From CAYXGZ01 sp964464755 (lineage in GTDB: Bacteria; Planctomycetota; MHYJ01; JACPRB01): 64,000 bases of DNA. The position numbers were made by a program, and so were the translations under genes. Under the pieces are notes generated by a model that saw only the letters and a list, made by a program, of their open reading frames with translations, was not told the origin of the DNA and did not search any database. The stretch covers positions 5,172-69,171 of the forward strand of contig CAYXGZ010000015.1 of the NCBI GenBank assembly GCA_964464755.1, given 5' to 3'. Below, in pieces: positions 33,342 to 42,708 of this stretch. The first letter of the stretch is position 1. Each line of letters begins with the position of its first letter.

Positions 33342-34309
33342 AGCCACTTCCGGCCGCGGAAGATCGCGACCATGATGGCGCTGATCGCCGCCATCGCCGC
33401 CATCATGATCCAGAACCCCCCGGGGTGGTTCTTGCCCGGCAGGGCCTCGAAGTTCATCCCGTAGATCCCCGCGAGCAGGCCGGTGGTCATCAGGATCGCG
33501 GAGATCACGGTCAGCACCTTCATGATCTCGTTCGTGCGCTGCGACTGGATCGAGATGTAGGTCTCGATGGCGCCGGTCAGCACGTCGCGGAAGCTCTCGA
33601 GCATCTCCGCGACGCGCAGGATGTGGTCGTAGACGTCGCGGTAGTGCGGGGCGACCTCCTTGCGGACCGCGGCGTAGTCGCCCCGGGCGATGCGGCCGAA
33701 CACGTCGCGGGCCGGGTGGACGACGCGCTTGAGGTGCAGGATGTCCTTCTTCAGCGCGAAGACCTCGGCGACGACCTTGCGCGGCGGCGAGTGCGAGGTG
33801 TGGAAGAGCCGGCGCTCGAGGCTGTCGAGCTCCTCGTCGAGCTCGTCGATCATGTCGAGGAAGGTGTCGGCGAGGCGGTCGAGGATGGAGTGGAGCAGCC
33901 AGTCCGGGCCCCGGCCCAGCGCCCCGTCCGTCTGCAGGCAGCGGCGGGTCATCTCCTCGATGTTCTTCATCGCGCCGTCGTGGACCGTCACGACCCAGCG
34001 GCGCCCGAGGAAGCAGTCGATCTCGGCCGTCTCGAGCTGGCCCCGGACCTCGGATTTCGAGATGCCGTGCACGACGAGGTAGAGGTACTCGCCGTAGTCG
34101 TCGATCTTCGGGTGGTTGAGGTGGGCGAGGGTGTCCTCGATCGCCAGCGGGTGGACCTTGAAGATGTCGGTGAGGAGCTTCACCTCGGCCGCGTCGGGTT
34201 TCAGGAGGTCGAGCCAGAGGTACTCGTCGCCGGCCACGAGCTCGGCGAGGCGCTCGGGCTTCTCCTCCCGGGCGGTGTGGCCGGGGCGGGCGGCGAGCAG
34301 TCGGATCAT
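33338..34309 (-). CDS. corA: CorA-family magnesium/divalent cation transporter
   Basis: A 323-residue protein with a large cytoplasmic N-terminal domain, a long stalk helix and two C-terminal membrane segments. The selectivity motif YGMN lies in GIYGMNFEALPG between the two helices (residue ~285). Length and topology fit CorA. The start ATG at 34309 has TATACT ending 7 nt upstream, whereas the longer frame from 34345 would cross the divergent kinase promoter. The gene ends convergently on the NrtR-like gene at CTAG. Confidence 0.92.
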   Translation of the reverse strand: MIRLLAARPGHTAREEKPERLAELVAGDEYLWLDLLKPDAAEVKLLTDIFKVHPLAIEDTLAHLNHPKIDDYGEYLYLVVHGISKSEVRGQLETAEIDCFLGRRWVVTVHDGAMKNIEEMTRRCLQTDGALGRGPDWLLHSILDRLADTFLDMIDELDEELDSLERRLFHTSHSPPRKVVAEVFALKKDILHLKRVVHPARDVFGRIARGDYAAVRKEVAPHYRDVYDHILRVAEMLESFRDVLTGAIETYISIQSQRTNEIMKVLTVISAILMTTGLLAGIYGMNFEALPGKNHPGGFWIMMAAMAAISAIMVAIFRGRKWL

Positions 34310-34316
34310 GGGGCCG

Positions 34317-34358
34317 AGTATACCCGCCTTGTCCGGCCGCGCCACGGGCCACTAAGAT
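34317..34358. promoter_or_regulatory. Back-to-back leaderless promoters of corA and a kinase
   Basis: TATACT (minus strand, 34317-34322) ends 7 nt from the corA ATG. TAAGAT (plus strand, 34353-34358) ends 6 nt from the kinase ATG and has TTGTCC 18 bp upstream (34329-34334). The whole divergent gap is 55 bp. Confidence 0.55.
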
Positions 34359-34364
34359 GGGCCC

Positions 34365-36971
34365 ATGCCCGGTGAATGGCCGCCCGAGGTGGCGCGCGCG
34401 GCGGCGGACCCCGCGCGGCGGCTCGGGTCGCTCGTGCTGGTCCACGAGGTGGGCTCCGGCGGCATCGGCCGGATCTGGAAGGCCTGGGACCCGCGCCTGA
34501 GCCGCTGGGTCGCGGTCAAGCGCCTCGTCGACCGGGCCTCGGGTCCCGCCCTGCTGCGCTTCCAGCGCGAGGCGCGCATCGCGGCGGGCCTCAAGCATCC
34601 GCACGTCGTCGCGGTCCACGAGTTCGGCGAGCACGAGGGGCGGCCCTGGCTGGCGATGGAGCTCCTCGAGGGGGGCGCCTTCGATCCGAGGGGGCCCCTG
34701 AAGCGCTCGGTCGCGATCCTCGCCAAGGTCGCCCGGGGCCTCGCCGCCGCGCACGCCCAGGGGATCGTGCACCGCGACCTCAAGCCCGCCAACATCATGC
34801 TCGACGCGCGGGGGGAGCCCCGCCTCGTCGACTTCGGCCTCGCGCACTTCGCCGACGCCGAGCAGCGGCTCACGCGGTCCGGGACCGCGCTCGGGACGCC
34901 CCTGTACATGGCCCCCGAGCAGGTCCGGGGCGACGTCCGGAAGATCGGCCCGGCCACCGACGTCTACGCCCTCGGGGTGCTGCTCTACGAGTCGCTCGCG
35001 GGCCGGCCGGCGTTCACCGGGGCGTCCGTCGCGGCGATCTACGACCAGGTGCTGAACGCCGATCCCGCGCCGCCTCCCGGGCCGCCGGACCTGGTGGCGG
35101 TGAGCCTCAAGGCGCTCTCGAAGAACCCGCGCGACCGGTACCGCGGCGCCGACGAGTTCGCCGCCGAGCTGGAGCGCTGGCAGGCCGGGGAGCCCGTCCT
35201 GGCGAAGCCGCCGGGCTGGACCCGGAAGCTCCGGGGCAAGCTCCGGTGGATCGCCGCCGGGGTCCTGGTCGCCGCCGCCGCGGCCGGCGGGGCGGTCGTC
35301 CTGGACTCCTCGCGCGAGTCCGGCCGGCACCGCGCGGAGCTGGAGCGGGAGAAGGCGGCCCTGGAGGCCGGGCGCCTCCTCGACGAGCGCATCGCGCCCA
35401 TCGCGGCCCTCGTGCAGCAGGCGAAGTCCGCGTCGTACATCCCGGGGGACGAGATCTACCGGCGCCACGAGGACCTGAGGAAGGCGAGGCCGGAGCTGGA
35501 AGCCCTGGCGGCCAAGGCGCCCGGGCATGCCGGCGTCCGCATCGTCCTCTCGGAGGCCCTGTCCCTCCTCGGCAAGGCCGAGGAGGCGGCGGAGGTGATC
35601 GACCAGGCGGCGGTGCTGCGTCCCGACGACCCGGCGGTCCACCGACTCCGGGCCCGGGCCCACCTCGAGATGGCCTTCCGGCTCGGATTCGGCAAGGGGG
35701 CCGAGGCGCGCCGGGAGGCGTCCCGGCAGGCCGCGGCGAAGGCGCGGGAGTCCTTCGCGAAGGCGGTCGGAGGCTGGGGCGGGGCGACGGACCTCGACCT
35801 CGACGTCGCCCGGGCCTACGCCGCGTTCCTCGACGAGCGCTGGGACGAGGCCGTCCGCCTGGCGCGGGAGGGGATCGCGCGCCACGGGGACCGGGTCGGC
35901 GTCGAGGAGTTCCACCGGCTCATCGGGACGACGAGCCGGGCCGACGAGGCCGAGAAGGAGTTCGGGCTCGGGCTGCGCCGCAAGCCCCACTCCCCGGAGC
36001 TCCGCATCATCCGCGCCCACGTCCGGGCCTCGGTGCGCGACTGGGCCGGGCTGGAATCGGACCTCGTGGCCCTGCTGCGCCTCTGGCCCACGGCCGACGC
36101 GAACCTCGCGCCCCTGGCGAAGGCCCGGCTCCAGCTGGGCCGGACCCGGGAGGCGCTCGCCGACGCCGAGGCGTGCGTCCGCCGCCTGCCGAGGCACGCG
36201 TACGGGCACGTGGTCCGCGCGGAAGTGCTCTTCGCCCTCGCGAAGCCCGAGGACGGATTCGAGTCCATCCAGCGGGCCCTCGACCTCGACCCGAGGGAGT
36301 CCCGCGCGTGGGAGCTCCTGGCGCGCCGGGAGCAGGTCCGCGGCGACCTCGAGGCGGCCCTCGCCGCCTGGCGGCGGGTGGTGATCCTGCAGCCCGAGGC
36401 CTTGGACGCCCGCAGCGGCGTGGTGAAATGCCTGGAGCGGCTCGGCCGCTCGTCGGAGGCCGAGTCCGAGACCACCCGGTGGATCGAGGCCGGCGGGGCC
36501 GCGGCGGACTGCTGGGTCCTGCGGGCCCAGGTCCGCCTCAACCGCCAGCGGGTCGAGGACGCCGTCGCCGACCTCGACGAGGGCGAGCGGCGGGGCTGCC
36601 GGATGCCCGACCTCTGGCACTTCCGGGGGATCGCGTACGAGCAGCAGGGCCGGACCGGAGCCGCGGAGGAGCAGTACGGGAAGGCGATCTCGATGGACGA
36701 CTGCTTCGAGTACCGGATGCAACGGGGCGGCCTGCGGGCGAGGACCGGGGCCGCCGCCGGGGCCCGGGAGGATTTCGAGGCGGCCGCGCGTCTCAACCCC
36801 GACCACCCCGACCCGTGGTTCCACCAGGGCTGCCTCCACCTCGAGGCGGGCCGTCACGCCGAGGCCATTCCGCTCCTGGAGCGCTCCATCCAGGCGGGGG
36901 GGCCCAAGTGGGTCCGCCACGACCGGGCGAAGGAACTGCTCCAGGCGGCCCGCGAGGCTTCCGGCCGCTGA
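34365..36971 (+). CDS. Membrane Ser/Thr protein kinase with TPR domain
   Basis: An 868-residue protein. The kinase core is complete: VGSGGIGRIW (~28-37), VAVKRL lysine, HRDLKPANIM with catalytic Asp (~143), VDFGLA, TPLYMAPEQVRGD. A membrane helix (WIAAGVLVAAAAAGGAVVL, ~292-310) precedes ~550 residues of TPR-like repeats, probably outside the membrane. It differs from the 14960-17146 kinase mainly in the longer repeat domain. It is followed after 46 bp by a sigma-like gene and a pseudokinase, forming a signalling cluster. Confidence 0.92.
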   Translation: MPGEWPPEVARAAADPARRLGSLVLVHEVGSGGIGRIWKAWDPRLSRWVAVKRLVDRASGPALLRFQREARIAAGLKHPHVVAVHEFGEHEGRPWLAMELLEGGAFDPRGPLKRSVAILAKVARGLAAAHAQGIVHRDLKPANIMLDARGEPRLVDFGLAHFADAEQRLTRSGTALGTPLYMAPEQVRGDVRKIGPATDVYALGVLLYESLAGRPAFTGASVAAIYDQVLNADPAPPPGPPDLVAVSLKALSKNPRDRYRGADEFAAELERWQAGEPVLAKPPGWTRKLRGKLRWIAAGVLVAAAAAGGAVVLDSSRESGRHRAELEREKAALEAGRLLDERIAPIAALVQQAKSASYIPGDEIYRRHEDLRKARPELEALAAKAPGHAGVRIVLSEALSLLGKAEEAAEVIDQAAVLRPDDPAVHRLRARAHLEMAFRLGFGKGAEARREASRQAAAKARESFAKAVGGWGGATDLDLDVARAYAAFLDERWDEAVRLAREGIARHGDRVGVEEFHRLIGTTSRADEAEKEFGLGLRRKPHSPELRIIRAHVRASVRDWAGLESDLVALLRLWPTADANLAPLAKARLQLGRTREALADAEACVRRLPRHAYGHVVRAEVLFALAKPEDGFESIQRALDLDPRESRAWELLARREQVRGDLEAALAAWRRVVILQPEALDARSGVVKCLERLGRSSEAESETTRWIEAGGAAADCWVLRAQVRLNRQRVEDAVADLDEGERRGCRMPDLWHFRGIAYEQQGRTGAAEEQYGKAISMDDCFEYRMQRGGLRARTGAAAGAREDFEAAARLNPDHPDPWFHQGCLHLEAGRHAEAIPLLERSIQAGGPKWVRHDRAKELLQAAREASGR

Positions 36972-37017
36972 GTTCCTGTTCTCCCCCGGACGGAAATCCA
37001 TTACGATTTCTGGCCCC

Positions 37018-37752
37018 ATGCCCCCGACGCTGATCCGGCGCCCGGAGCCGCTCCCCGGAACGAGCTGGTCCATCATCCGCGCCACCCCGGACCCGCTGAA
37101 CCCGGTCCGCCAGGACCGCATGGCCCACCTCCTCACCCAGTACTGGAAGCCGGCCTACAAGTTCGTCCGGGCCGCGCTCGGCAAGGGCGCCTCCGACTGC
37201 CGCCCGCTGCTCCAGGCCTACTACACCCGCGTGCTGGAGACCGACGTGATCGCCGCCCAGGGCCTCCAGGACGGCGGCTTCCGCCGCTTCCACCGCCAGT
37301 CCCTGGTCGCCTTCCTCGTCGAGCACTACGGGCCCGCCGCGACGTCCAAGCTCCAGTCCGTGCCCGACGCGATCCTCATGAACCCGGCCGAGGCCGAGAC
37401 GCCGTCGCTCGCGGCCGACATCGCGAAGTACACGCCCGAGAAGCTCTTCGACCGGCAGTGGGCGCGCGAGGTCCTGCAGCGCAGCCTCGACCGGCTGCGC
37501 CGCGAGTTGCGCGAGGCCGGCAACGAGGTCCGCCTCCAGGCCTGGGAGGCGATCGAGCTGCACCCGGAGTCCCCCGCGGCGCCGGAGCCGGCCACCGTCG
37601 CCCTCAAGCTCGGCCTGACCGTCGAGGAGCTCGAGGCGCACCGCCTCGGCCTGCCCATGGAGCTCGACGAGCACGTCGCGGAGACCGTGGCGGAGACCGT
37701 CGCCAACAAGGCGGAGCTGCTCGCCGAGCTCCGGGAGCTCTTCGGGCCCTGA
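37018..37752 (+). CDS. Divergent sigma-factor-like protein
   Basis: A 244-residue protein whose N-terminal half resembles region 2 of the sigma factor at 17143-17880 (YWKPAYKFVRAALGKG against YWKPVFAFIRRSGG). The DAED-type acidic motif is replaced by SDCRPLLQAYY. The C-terminal half has predicted helices (ALKLGLTVEELEAHRLGL) that could be a weak region 4, but the DNA-contact residues are not clear. It may be a divergent sigma factor or a degenerate relative acting as an adaptor. Its stop is 1 bp from the pseudokinase start, so the two are tightly coupled. Confidence 0.6.
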   Translation: MPPTLIRRPEPLPGTSWSIIRATPDPLNPVRQDRMAHLLTQYWKPAYKFVRAALGKGASDCRPLLQAYYTRVLETDVIAAQGLQDGGFRRFHRQSLVAFLVEHYGPAATSKLQSVPDAILMNPAEAETPSLAADIAKYTPEKLFDRQWAREVLQRSLDRLRRELREAGNEVRLQAWEAIELHPESPAAPEPATVALKLGLTVEELEAHRLGLPMELDEHVAETVAETVANKAELLAELRELFGP

Positions 37753-37753
37753 C

Positions 37754-40492
37754 ATGGCGAACTTTCCCGATCCCCGGAGGGTCGTCCATCCCGACGAGAT
37801 CCTCGAGCGGGGCCTCGAGGCCCTCCAGCGCCACCGCGCCCGCCGGCTCGCCGACCTGGCGATCCAGCGGGGCGACGTCGATCCCGCTCACGCCGCCTCG
37901 GCCGTGGAGGAGATCCTCGCGACGGGCGTCCCGGCGCGCGACGTCATGGTGCGCCGCCGGCTGCTGACCCCGGAGCGCGCGGGCGAGCTCGCGGCCGCCC
38001 TCGAGGGCCACGACTTCCGCCGCGTCTCCACGGCCGCGCCCGTCGGCCCGCCGCCCGACGTCCTCTACGTGCTCGCCGACCCGCAGCGGAACTTCCACCA
38101 CTTCGCCCTGGTCTCCGAGACGGCGAAGTCCGAGCACGGGGTCGTGTGGAAGGCCTGGGACTGCACGGCCCAGAAGTGGGTCTCCCTCAAGGTCCTCGGC
38201 CCGTCCGTGCCCGCCGGGGTCCGGCTCGATTTCCGGCGCGAGGGCGAGGCGCTGCGGACGACGACGCACAAGCACCTCTCGAAGGTCCACGAGGCCGGGG
38301 AGTTCAAGGGCCAGGTCTACCTCTCCGCGGAGCTCAGCAACGGGCGGCCGCTCGACCTGCGGGACCGGCTCCCCTCGACGCTCGAGACGCTCGCGGGCAT
38401 CGGCATCGCCCTCGGCATCCTCCACGCCAAGGGCGTCCTGCACCGCCGCCTGCACCCGGGCTGCATCCTCCGCGAGGGCGACGCGTTCGTCGTGACGGAC
38501 TTCGGCCACCCGAACCTCCTGCCGACGGACCGCTCGGACCGCGCGAAGTCCGACGCCGCGCGCTACCTGGCGCCCGAGGTGGTCGGCGGGCGGACCGAGC
38601 AGATCGGGCCTGCCACGGACGTCTACGCGCTCGGCCTCATGCTCTGGGAGGCGCTGGAGCGCCGGAACGCGTACGAGGCGCCGACGACGGCCGAACTGTA
38701 CCGGAAGATCCTCCAGAAGGACCCGCCGACCCCCACGGGCCCGAAGGCCCTCGTCGAGCTCTGCGTCGAGTCGATCGCGCGCAACCCCGCGCAGCGGCTC
38801 GCGTCGGCCAACGAGTTCGCGGACCGCATCCGGCAGGTCCTCTCGAAGGACTCCTCGCTGACGCGGGTGAGGCGCGTCCGGCGGAACCCGGGGCGCTGGA
38901 TCGCCGCCGTGGCCGCGATCCTCCTCGTGGGCGGGTCCGTGGGCGGCTGGTTCGCCTGGAAGGCCCGCGCGACGCGGATCGAGTCGGAGCGGCGGACGTC
39001 CTACGCCAACGCGCTGGCGACCCTGGACCCCGCGATCGCCGCCTACCGCGAATCGCTCGGGGGCCGGGGCGAGGTGGCCGCGGCGCACGCGAAGGCGGTC
39101 GCCGCGATCGAGGTCTTCGCGAGGGAACTCGAGCGACTGGAGCTCTCGGCCGACGCCTCGGCGCTCGAGGCGCTCTCCGCGGCCTGGGCGCGGGCGGGCG
39201 ACCGGGTGAACGGGTTGACCTGGCTCGCGAAGTCGGGCGACCGGGGAGCGCGGGGCTCGGTGCTCGAGGCCGGGCTGCGCATGGAGCTGGCGGCGGCCGA
39301 GCGCGTGGCGCGGGAGGCCGCGGGCCGCTCGGATCCGGGGACCCGGCTCGGGAAGGCGCTCGGGTACGCGGGCGGGCCGATGTCGCGCATCCCTCCGGAG
39401 CTGGCGAAGGCGGATCCGGTGGCCGCGGCCTGGGCGGGGATGCTCCCGATCCTGGGTGGGGGCGCGAGCGCCGAGGGCGGCGCGGCGGCGATGAAGCTGG
39501 CGGAGTCCGCGGGGTCGGCCGACGGCGCGGAGCAGGTCTGGCTCGCGGCGGCGGTGCTCTCGCCGGAGCCCGCGGAGGCCCTGGCCCGCGCCCTGTCGCT
39601 GCGGCCCGGCTACGGGCCGGCGCGCGCGTTCCTGGCCTGGGAGCACCTGAGGAAGGGCCGGCGGGCGGAGGCGGCCTCCGACGCGGAAGCCGCGATGGCC
39701 TACCGGCCGCCGCTGCCCGAGGCGCGGGTCGTGAGGGCGGCGGTGGCGCGCCTCGAGGGGAAGCCCTCGGCCGCGCTGGCGGACCTGCTCGAGGTTCCCG
39801 GCGACCGCGAGGCCGGCGTGTCGGCCCTGCTGCTGCGGGCCGACGTCCTCGTCGAGCTCGGCCGGGCCGACCAGGCGCTCGGGGCCTACGCCTCGGTGCT
39901 GGAATTCGAGCCGGCCTGCTTCGAGGCGCGGGCCGGGCGGGCCCGGGTGCGGCTCTCGCGGGGCGAGACCGGCCCCGCGCGGGAGGAGCTCGACGAGGCG
40001 CTCAAGGTCAACCCGAAGGACGCGCCGATCCTCGTGCTCCGGGCCCGGGTCCGGGCCGCGCAGCAGGACATCCGGGGGGCCCTCGAGGACCTCGGGGCCG
40101 CGCTGGCCTCGGAGCCCAAGCGCCTCGAGGCGCTCGTCGAGCGGGGACGGCTCCACCACTCCCGCCGCGACGACCAGGCCGCGTACGACGATCTCCTGAA
40201 GGCCGTGAAGCTGGACCCGTCGGGGCCTGAGACCAACTACGAGTTCGGCTCGGTCCTCTCGGCGCTGGGGGACTACGGGAGGGCGGAGTCGCACTACACG
40301 GTCGCGCTCGCGGGCCGGCCCGGGTGGCCCGAGGCCCAGGCGAGCCGCGGCATCGCGCGCTTCCACCTCTCGAGGTACTCGGAGGCGGTGGACGACCTGG
40401 ACGCGGCGCTGTCGAAGGCCCCGGCCGGGTGGCCGCTGCGCCCGACGATCGAGAAGTTCCGCGAGCAGGCCGCGATCAAGTCCGGACGCTGA
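37754..40492 (+). CDS. Membrane pseudokinase with TPR domain
   Basis: A 912-residue protein with a ~110-residue N-terminal extension, a kinase-like domain (~115-370), a membrane helix (WIAAVAAILLVGGSVGGWF, ~388-406) and ~480 residues of TPR-like repeats. The VAIK lysine (K146) and the DFG motif (249-251) are kept. The catalytic loop reads HRRLHPGC at 230-237, so the catalytic Asp is Arg232 and the following Lys and metal-binding Asn are also lost. Phosphotransfer is unlikely; a binding or scaffold role is inferred. It follows the sigma-like gene by 1 bp. Confidence 0.85.
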   Translation: MANFPDPRRVVHPDEILERGLEALQRHRARRLADLAIQRGDVDPAHAASAVEEILATGVPARDVMVRRRLLTPERAGELAAALEGHDFRRVSTAAPVGPPPDVLYVLADPQRNFHHFALVSETAKSEHGVVWKAWDCTAQKWVSLKVLGPSVPAGVRLDFRREGEALRTTTHKHLSKVHEAGEFKGQVYLSAELSNGRPLDLRDRLPSTLETLAGIGIALGILHAKGVLHRRLHPGCILREGDAFVVTDFGHPNLLPTDRSDRAKSDAARYLAPEVVGGRTEQIGPATDVYALGLMLWEALERRNAYEAPTTAELYRKILQKDPPTPTGPKALVELCVESIARNPAQRLASANEFADRIRQVLSKDSSLTRVRRVRRNPGRWIAAVAAILLVGGSVGGWFAWKARATRIESERRTSYANALATLDPAIAAYRESLGGRGEVAAAHAKAVAAIEVFARELERLELSADASALEALSAAWARAGDRVNGLTWLAKSGDRGARGSVLEAGLRMELAAAERVAREAAGRSDPGTRLGKALGYAGGPMSRIPPELAKADPVAAAWAGMLPILGGGASAEGGAAAMKLAESAGSADGAEQVWLAAAVLSPEPAEALARALSLRPGYGPARAFLAWEHLRKGRRAEAASDAEAAMAYRPPLPEARVVRAAVARLEGKPSAALADLLEVPGDREAGVSALLLRADVLVELGRADQALGAYASVLEFEPACFEARAGRARVRLSRGETGPAREELDEALKVNPKDAPILVLRARVRAAQQDIRGALEDLGAALASEPKRLEALVERGRLHHSRRDDQAAYDDLLKAVKLDPSGPETNYEFGSVLSALGDYGRAESHYTVALAGRPGWPEAQASRGIARFHLSRYSEAVDDLDAALSKAPAGWPLRPTIEKFREQAAIKSGR

Positions 40493-40985
40493 GCCGGATC
40501 AGCGCGGGCCCGGCCCGCCGCCCCGCGATCTGCTCCTCCGACTCCGCCCCGAAGCGCGCGACGTCCATCCCGAGGAAGGGCGACGGCAGCCCCCGGTGCT
40601 TCTCGAGCCCCTGCCGCGCCAGCTTCGCGGCCGTCGCCTCGTCGCCCGCGAAGCGCTTCAGGTGCGAGGCCGCGACCTGGATGACGCCCTGGAGCAGCCG
40701 GCCCACGGGCGTGCCGTGCCCCGACGCGTGCCAGAGCGCCTCGAAGGCCTCGTGGCACTCCCACCAGTAGGCGAAGTTGTAGAGATCGACGCCGTGGAGG
40801 TAGAGCGGGCTCGAGGACCAGCGCTCCGGGTCCAGCGGCGGCGGCTTCGGCTCCTCCGTCCCGTACGCGTGGCCCTTCGGGTCGCGCCGCGGGTGCGGGG
40901 TGCGGCCCGGGACGTGCCGGTACGGGGGGAAGGGGAGGTCGGAGTAGCGCGGCCAGGCCGGGTCCGCGGGCGTCGGCTGGTCCAT
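40476..40985 (-). CDS. DUF309 domain protein
   Basis: A 169-residue protein with the DUF309 core (LYNFAYWWECHEAFEALWHA at ~80-99, then QGVIQVAASHLKRFAG). This helical family of unknown function has conserved His/Glu residues in W-E-x-H-E. The start ATG at 40985 has CATAAT ending 6 nt upstream, while a longer frame to 41291 would run into the divergent SDR gene. Its 3' end overlaps the end of the pseudokinase gene on the other strand by 17 bp. Confidence 0.85.
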   Translation of the reverse strand: MDQPTPADPAWPRYSDLPFPPYRHVPGRTPHPRRDPKGHAYGTEEPKPPPLDPERWSSSPLYLHGVDLYNFAYWWECHEAFEALWHASGHGTPVGRLLQGVIQVAASHLKRFAGDEATAAKLARQGLEKHRGLPSPFLGMDVARFGAESEEQIAGRRAGPALIRLSVRT

Positions 40986-40991
40986 GCGCCC

Positions 40992-41024
40992 ATTATGGCG
41001 GCGCCGGGCGCTTTGAGGTACGGT
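40992..41024. promoter_or_regulatory. Back-to-back leaderless promoters (DUF309 and SDR genes)
   Basis: In a 46-bp divergent gap, CATAAT (minus strand, 40992-40997) lies 6 nt from the ATG at 40985. TACGGT (plus strand, 41019-41024) lies 7 nt from the ATG at 41032. No convincing -35 elements were seen. Confidence 0.45.
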
Positions 41025-41031
41025 GGCCGGG

Positions 41032-41820
41032 ATGAAGCCCCCGCGCGACCGGGTCGTCCTCGTCACCGGCGCCTCGAGCGGGATCGGGCGCGCCGTCGCC
41101 GAGGCCTTCCACGCCGACGGGGCGAGGGTCGTGCTCGCGGCGCGGCGCTCCGAGCGCCTCGCGGAGCTGGCGGCGACGCTGGGCCCGCGCGCGATCGCCG
41201 TCCCCTGCGACGTGCGGGAGCGCTCCCAGGTCCGGGCCGCCGTCGCGCGCGCGGTCGAGGCCTTCGGCGCCCTCCACGTCGCCGTCGCCAACGCCGGGGT
41301 CGGCTGCTACTCCGCCGTCTCGACGCTGCAGGACGCCGACCTCGACGCCGTGCTGCGCACGAACCTCTACGGCGTCCTCTACACCGTGCAGGAGGCGCTG
41401 CCCGAGCTGCGCCGGAACCGCGGCCAGGCGATCCTCGTCACCTCGATCCTCGGGAAGGCCGCGACGCCGATGACGGGCCCGTACTCGATGACGAAGCACG
41501 CCGTGACGGCGCTCGCGGACGCGCTGAGGATGGAGGTCCGCGACGACGGCGTCGACGTCATCACGGTGGGCCCCGGGCTGACGCGCACGGAGTTCCAGCA
41601 GGCGGCCGTGAACCGCGCCGGGCGGGCGCCGGTCTTCGACAACGCGAAGGGCTGGCCCCCGGAGCGCGTGGCCCGCGCGGTGCTCTCGGCCTCGCGGCGG
41701 CGGAGGCGCGAGGTCTACCTGACGCTGGAGGGCCGGGCCCTGATCTCGCTGCGCCACTGGGCGCCGGGGCTGGCGGACCTGGGGGTGAGGATGGTGCTGG
41801 GAACCGGGAGGCAACCATGA
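41032..41820 (+). CDS. Short-chain dehydrogenase/reductase
   Basis: A 262-residue classical SDR. The cofactor motif TGASSGIG is at residues ~12-19, NAG in VAVANAGVG, catalytic Ser in LVTSILGKA and the YxxxK pair in YSMTKHAV. A basic pair after the second strand (AARRSER) suggests preference for NADP. The substrate is unknown. Its stop overlaps the next start (ATGA), so the two genes are coupled. The start is at the ATG at 41032, supported by a -10-like TACGGT 7 nt upstream. Confidence 0.88.
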   Translation: MKPPRDRVVLVTGASSGIGRAVAEAFHADGARVVLAARRSERLAELAATLGPRAIAVPCDVRERSQVRAAVARAVEAFGALHVAVANAGVGCYSAVSTLQDADLDAVLRTNLYGVLYTVQEALPELRRNRGQAILVTSILGKAATPMTGPYSMTKHAVTALADALRMEVRDDGVDVITVGPGLTRTEFQQAAVNRAGRAPVFDNAKGWPPERVARAVLSASRRRRREVYLTLEGRALISLRHWAPGLADLGVRMVLGTGRQP

Positions 41821-42701
41821 TCCGGCTGCTCGCGATCGCCCTGGCGGTGTCGGCGCTGCCCGACCAGGACGCCCCGCCCGCGCCCAAGCGGGAGGTGCAG
41901 GTGAAGGCCGCGCTGGTCGCGACGGCCGCCGACCTCTGGGAGCACGTGCGCGAGGTGGACCCGGCCCTCAAGGCGCTCGGCGCCGAGGTGGGACGGCTCG
42001 CCAAGGCGCTCGACGCGGAGTCGATCGAGGACCGGGCCCGGGCGTCGACCGCCTTGAAGGCCCTCGGGCTGGCGGCGTACGGGCCGCTCCGAGAGGCGCG
42101 AAAGGCGGCCGCGACGGACCAGGTCCGCGCCGAGCTGGACGCCGTGCTGAAGGAGCTGGCCGACGGCGTGGGGTCGACCCTGGCGGCGGTTCCGGCCTCG
42201 CGCAAGCTCTCGAAGGAGCAGGGCGGGGCGCTGCGGGCCCGGATGAAGGAGGCGCAGATCTCCCCGGTCCAGCAGCCGCACCTCGTCGTGCTTGAGGGGC
42301 AGCCCGCGAGCGTCTTCGTGGGCGAGGAGGGCCCCGCGGGCCCGGGCCGGCGCCGGCTCAAGCTGGACGGCGACGGGCGGCGGGTCCGCATCGAGCAGGA
42401 TCCCCCGGCCCTGCCCGCGATGGTCGGGATGAAGCTCGAGGTCCTCGCCAAGGTGCTCGACGCGGAGCGCCGGACTCTGTCGCTCGGGCTCGACGTCGTC
42501 CACACGGTGCTCCGCAAGCCGGTGCGCGAGCGGGAGACGCCTCTGGGGCGGGTGCCGGATCCGGAGCTGGTCGAGGTCGCCGTCGAGCTGTCGCCGGAGC
42601 TGGAGTCCGGCCAGGTCTACGTCGCGGGCCCGTTCCCGGCGGTCGAGGAGCACGGGCGGCCGTGGTGGATCCTCGTGGAGGCGGAGCTCGGCAAGCCCTG
42701 A
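41817..42701 (+). CDS. Exported protein with secretin-like C-terminal domain
   Basis: A 294-residue protein with a short N-terminal signal (MIRLLAIALAVSALP). A helical middle section follows (~30-130). The C-terminal beta-rich domain (HLVVLEGQPASVFVGEE, MVGMKLEVLAKVLDAERRTLSLGLDVV) resembles the secretin (type II/III secretion outer-membrane) core module, but it is far shorter than a true secretin and lacks N-domains. It may be a secretin-fold lipoprotein-like adaptor. It is cotranscribed with the SDR gene and its 3' end faces a HEAT-repeat gene. Confidence 0.55.
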   Translation: MIRLLAIALAVSALPDQDAPPAPKREVQVKAALVATAADLWEHVREVDPALKALGAEVGRLAKALDAESIEDRARASTALKALGLAAYGPLREARKAAATDQVRAELDAVLKELADGVGSTLAAVPASRKLSKEQGGALRARMKEAQISPVQQPHLVVLEGQPASVFVGEEGPAGPGRRRLKLDGDGRRVRIEQDPPALPAMVGMKLEVLAKVLDAERRTLSLGLDVVHTVLRKPVRERETPLGRVPDPELVEVAVELSPELESGQVYVAGPFPAVEEHGRPWWILVEAELGKP

Positions 42702-42708
42702 GCGGCGG

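Noticed and set aside
32268..37136. A 1600-codon minus-strand frame spanning the NAD kinase, NrtR, corA and kinase genes
   Set aside because: It crosses several well-supported genes in both orientations and lacks recognisable domains.
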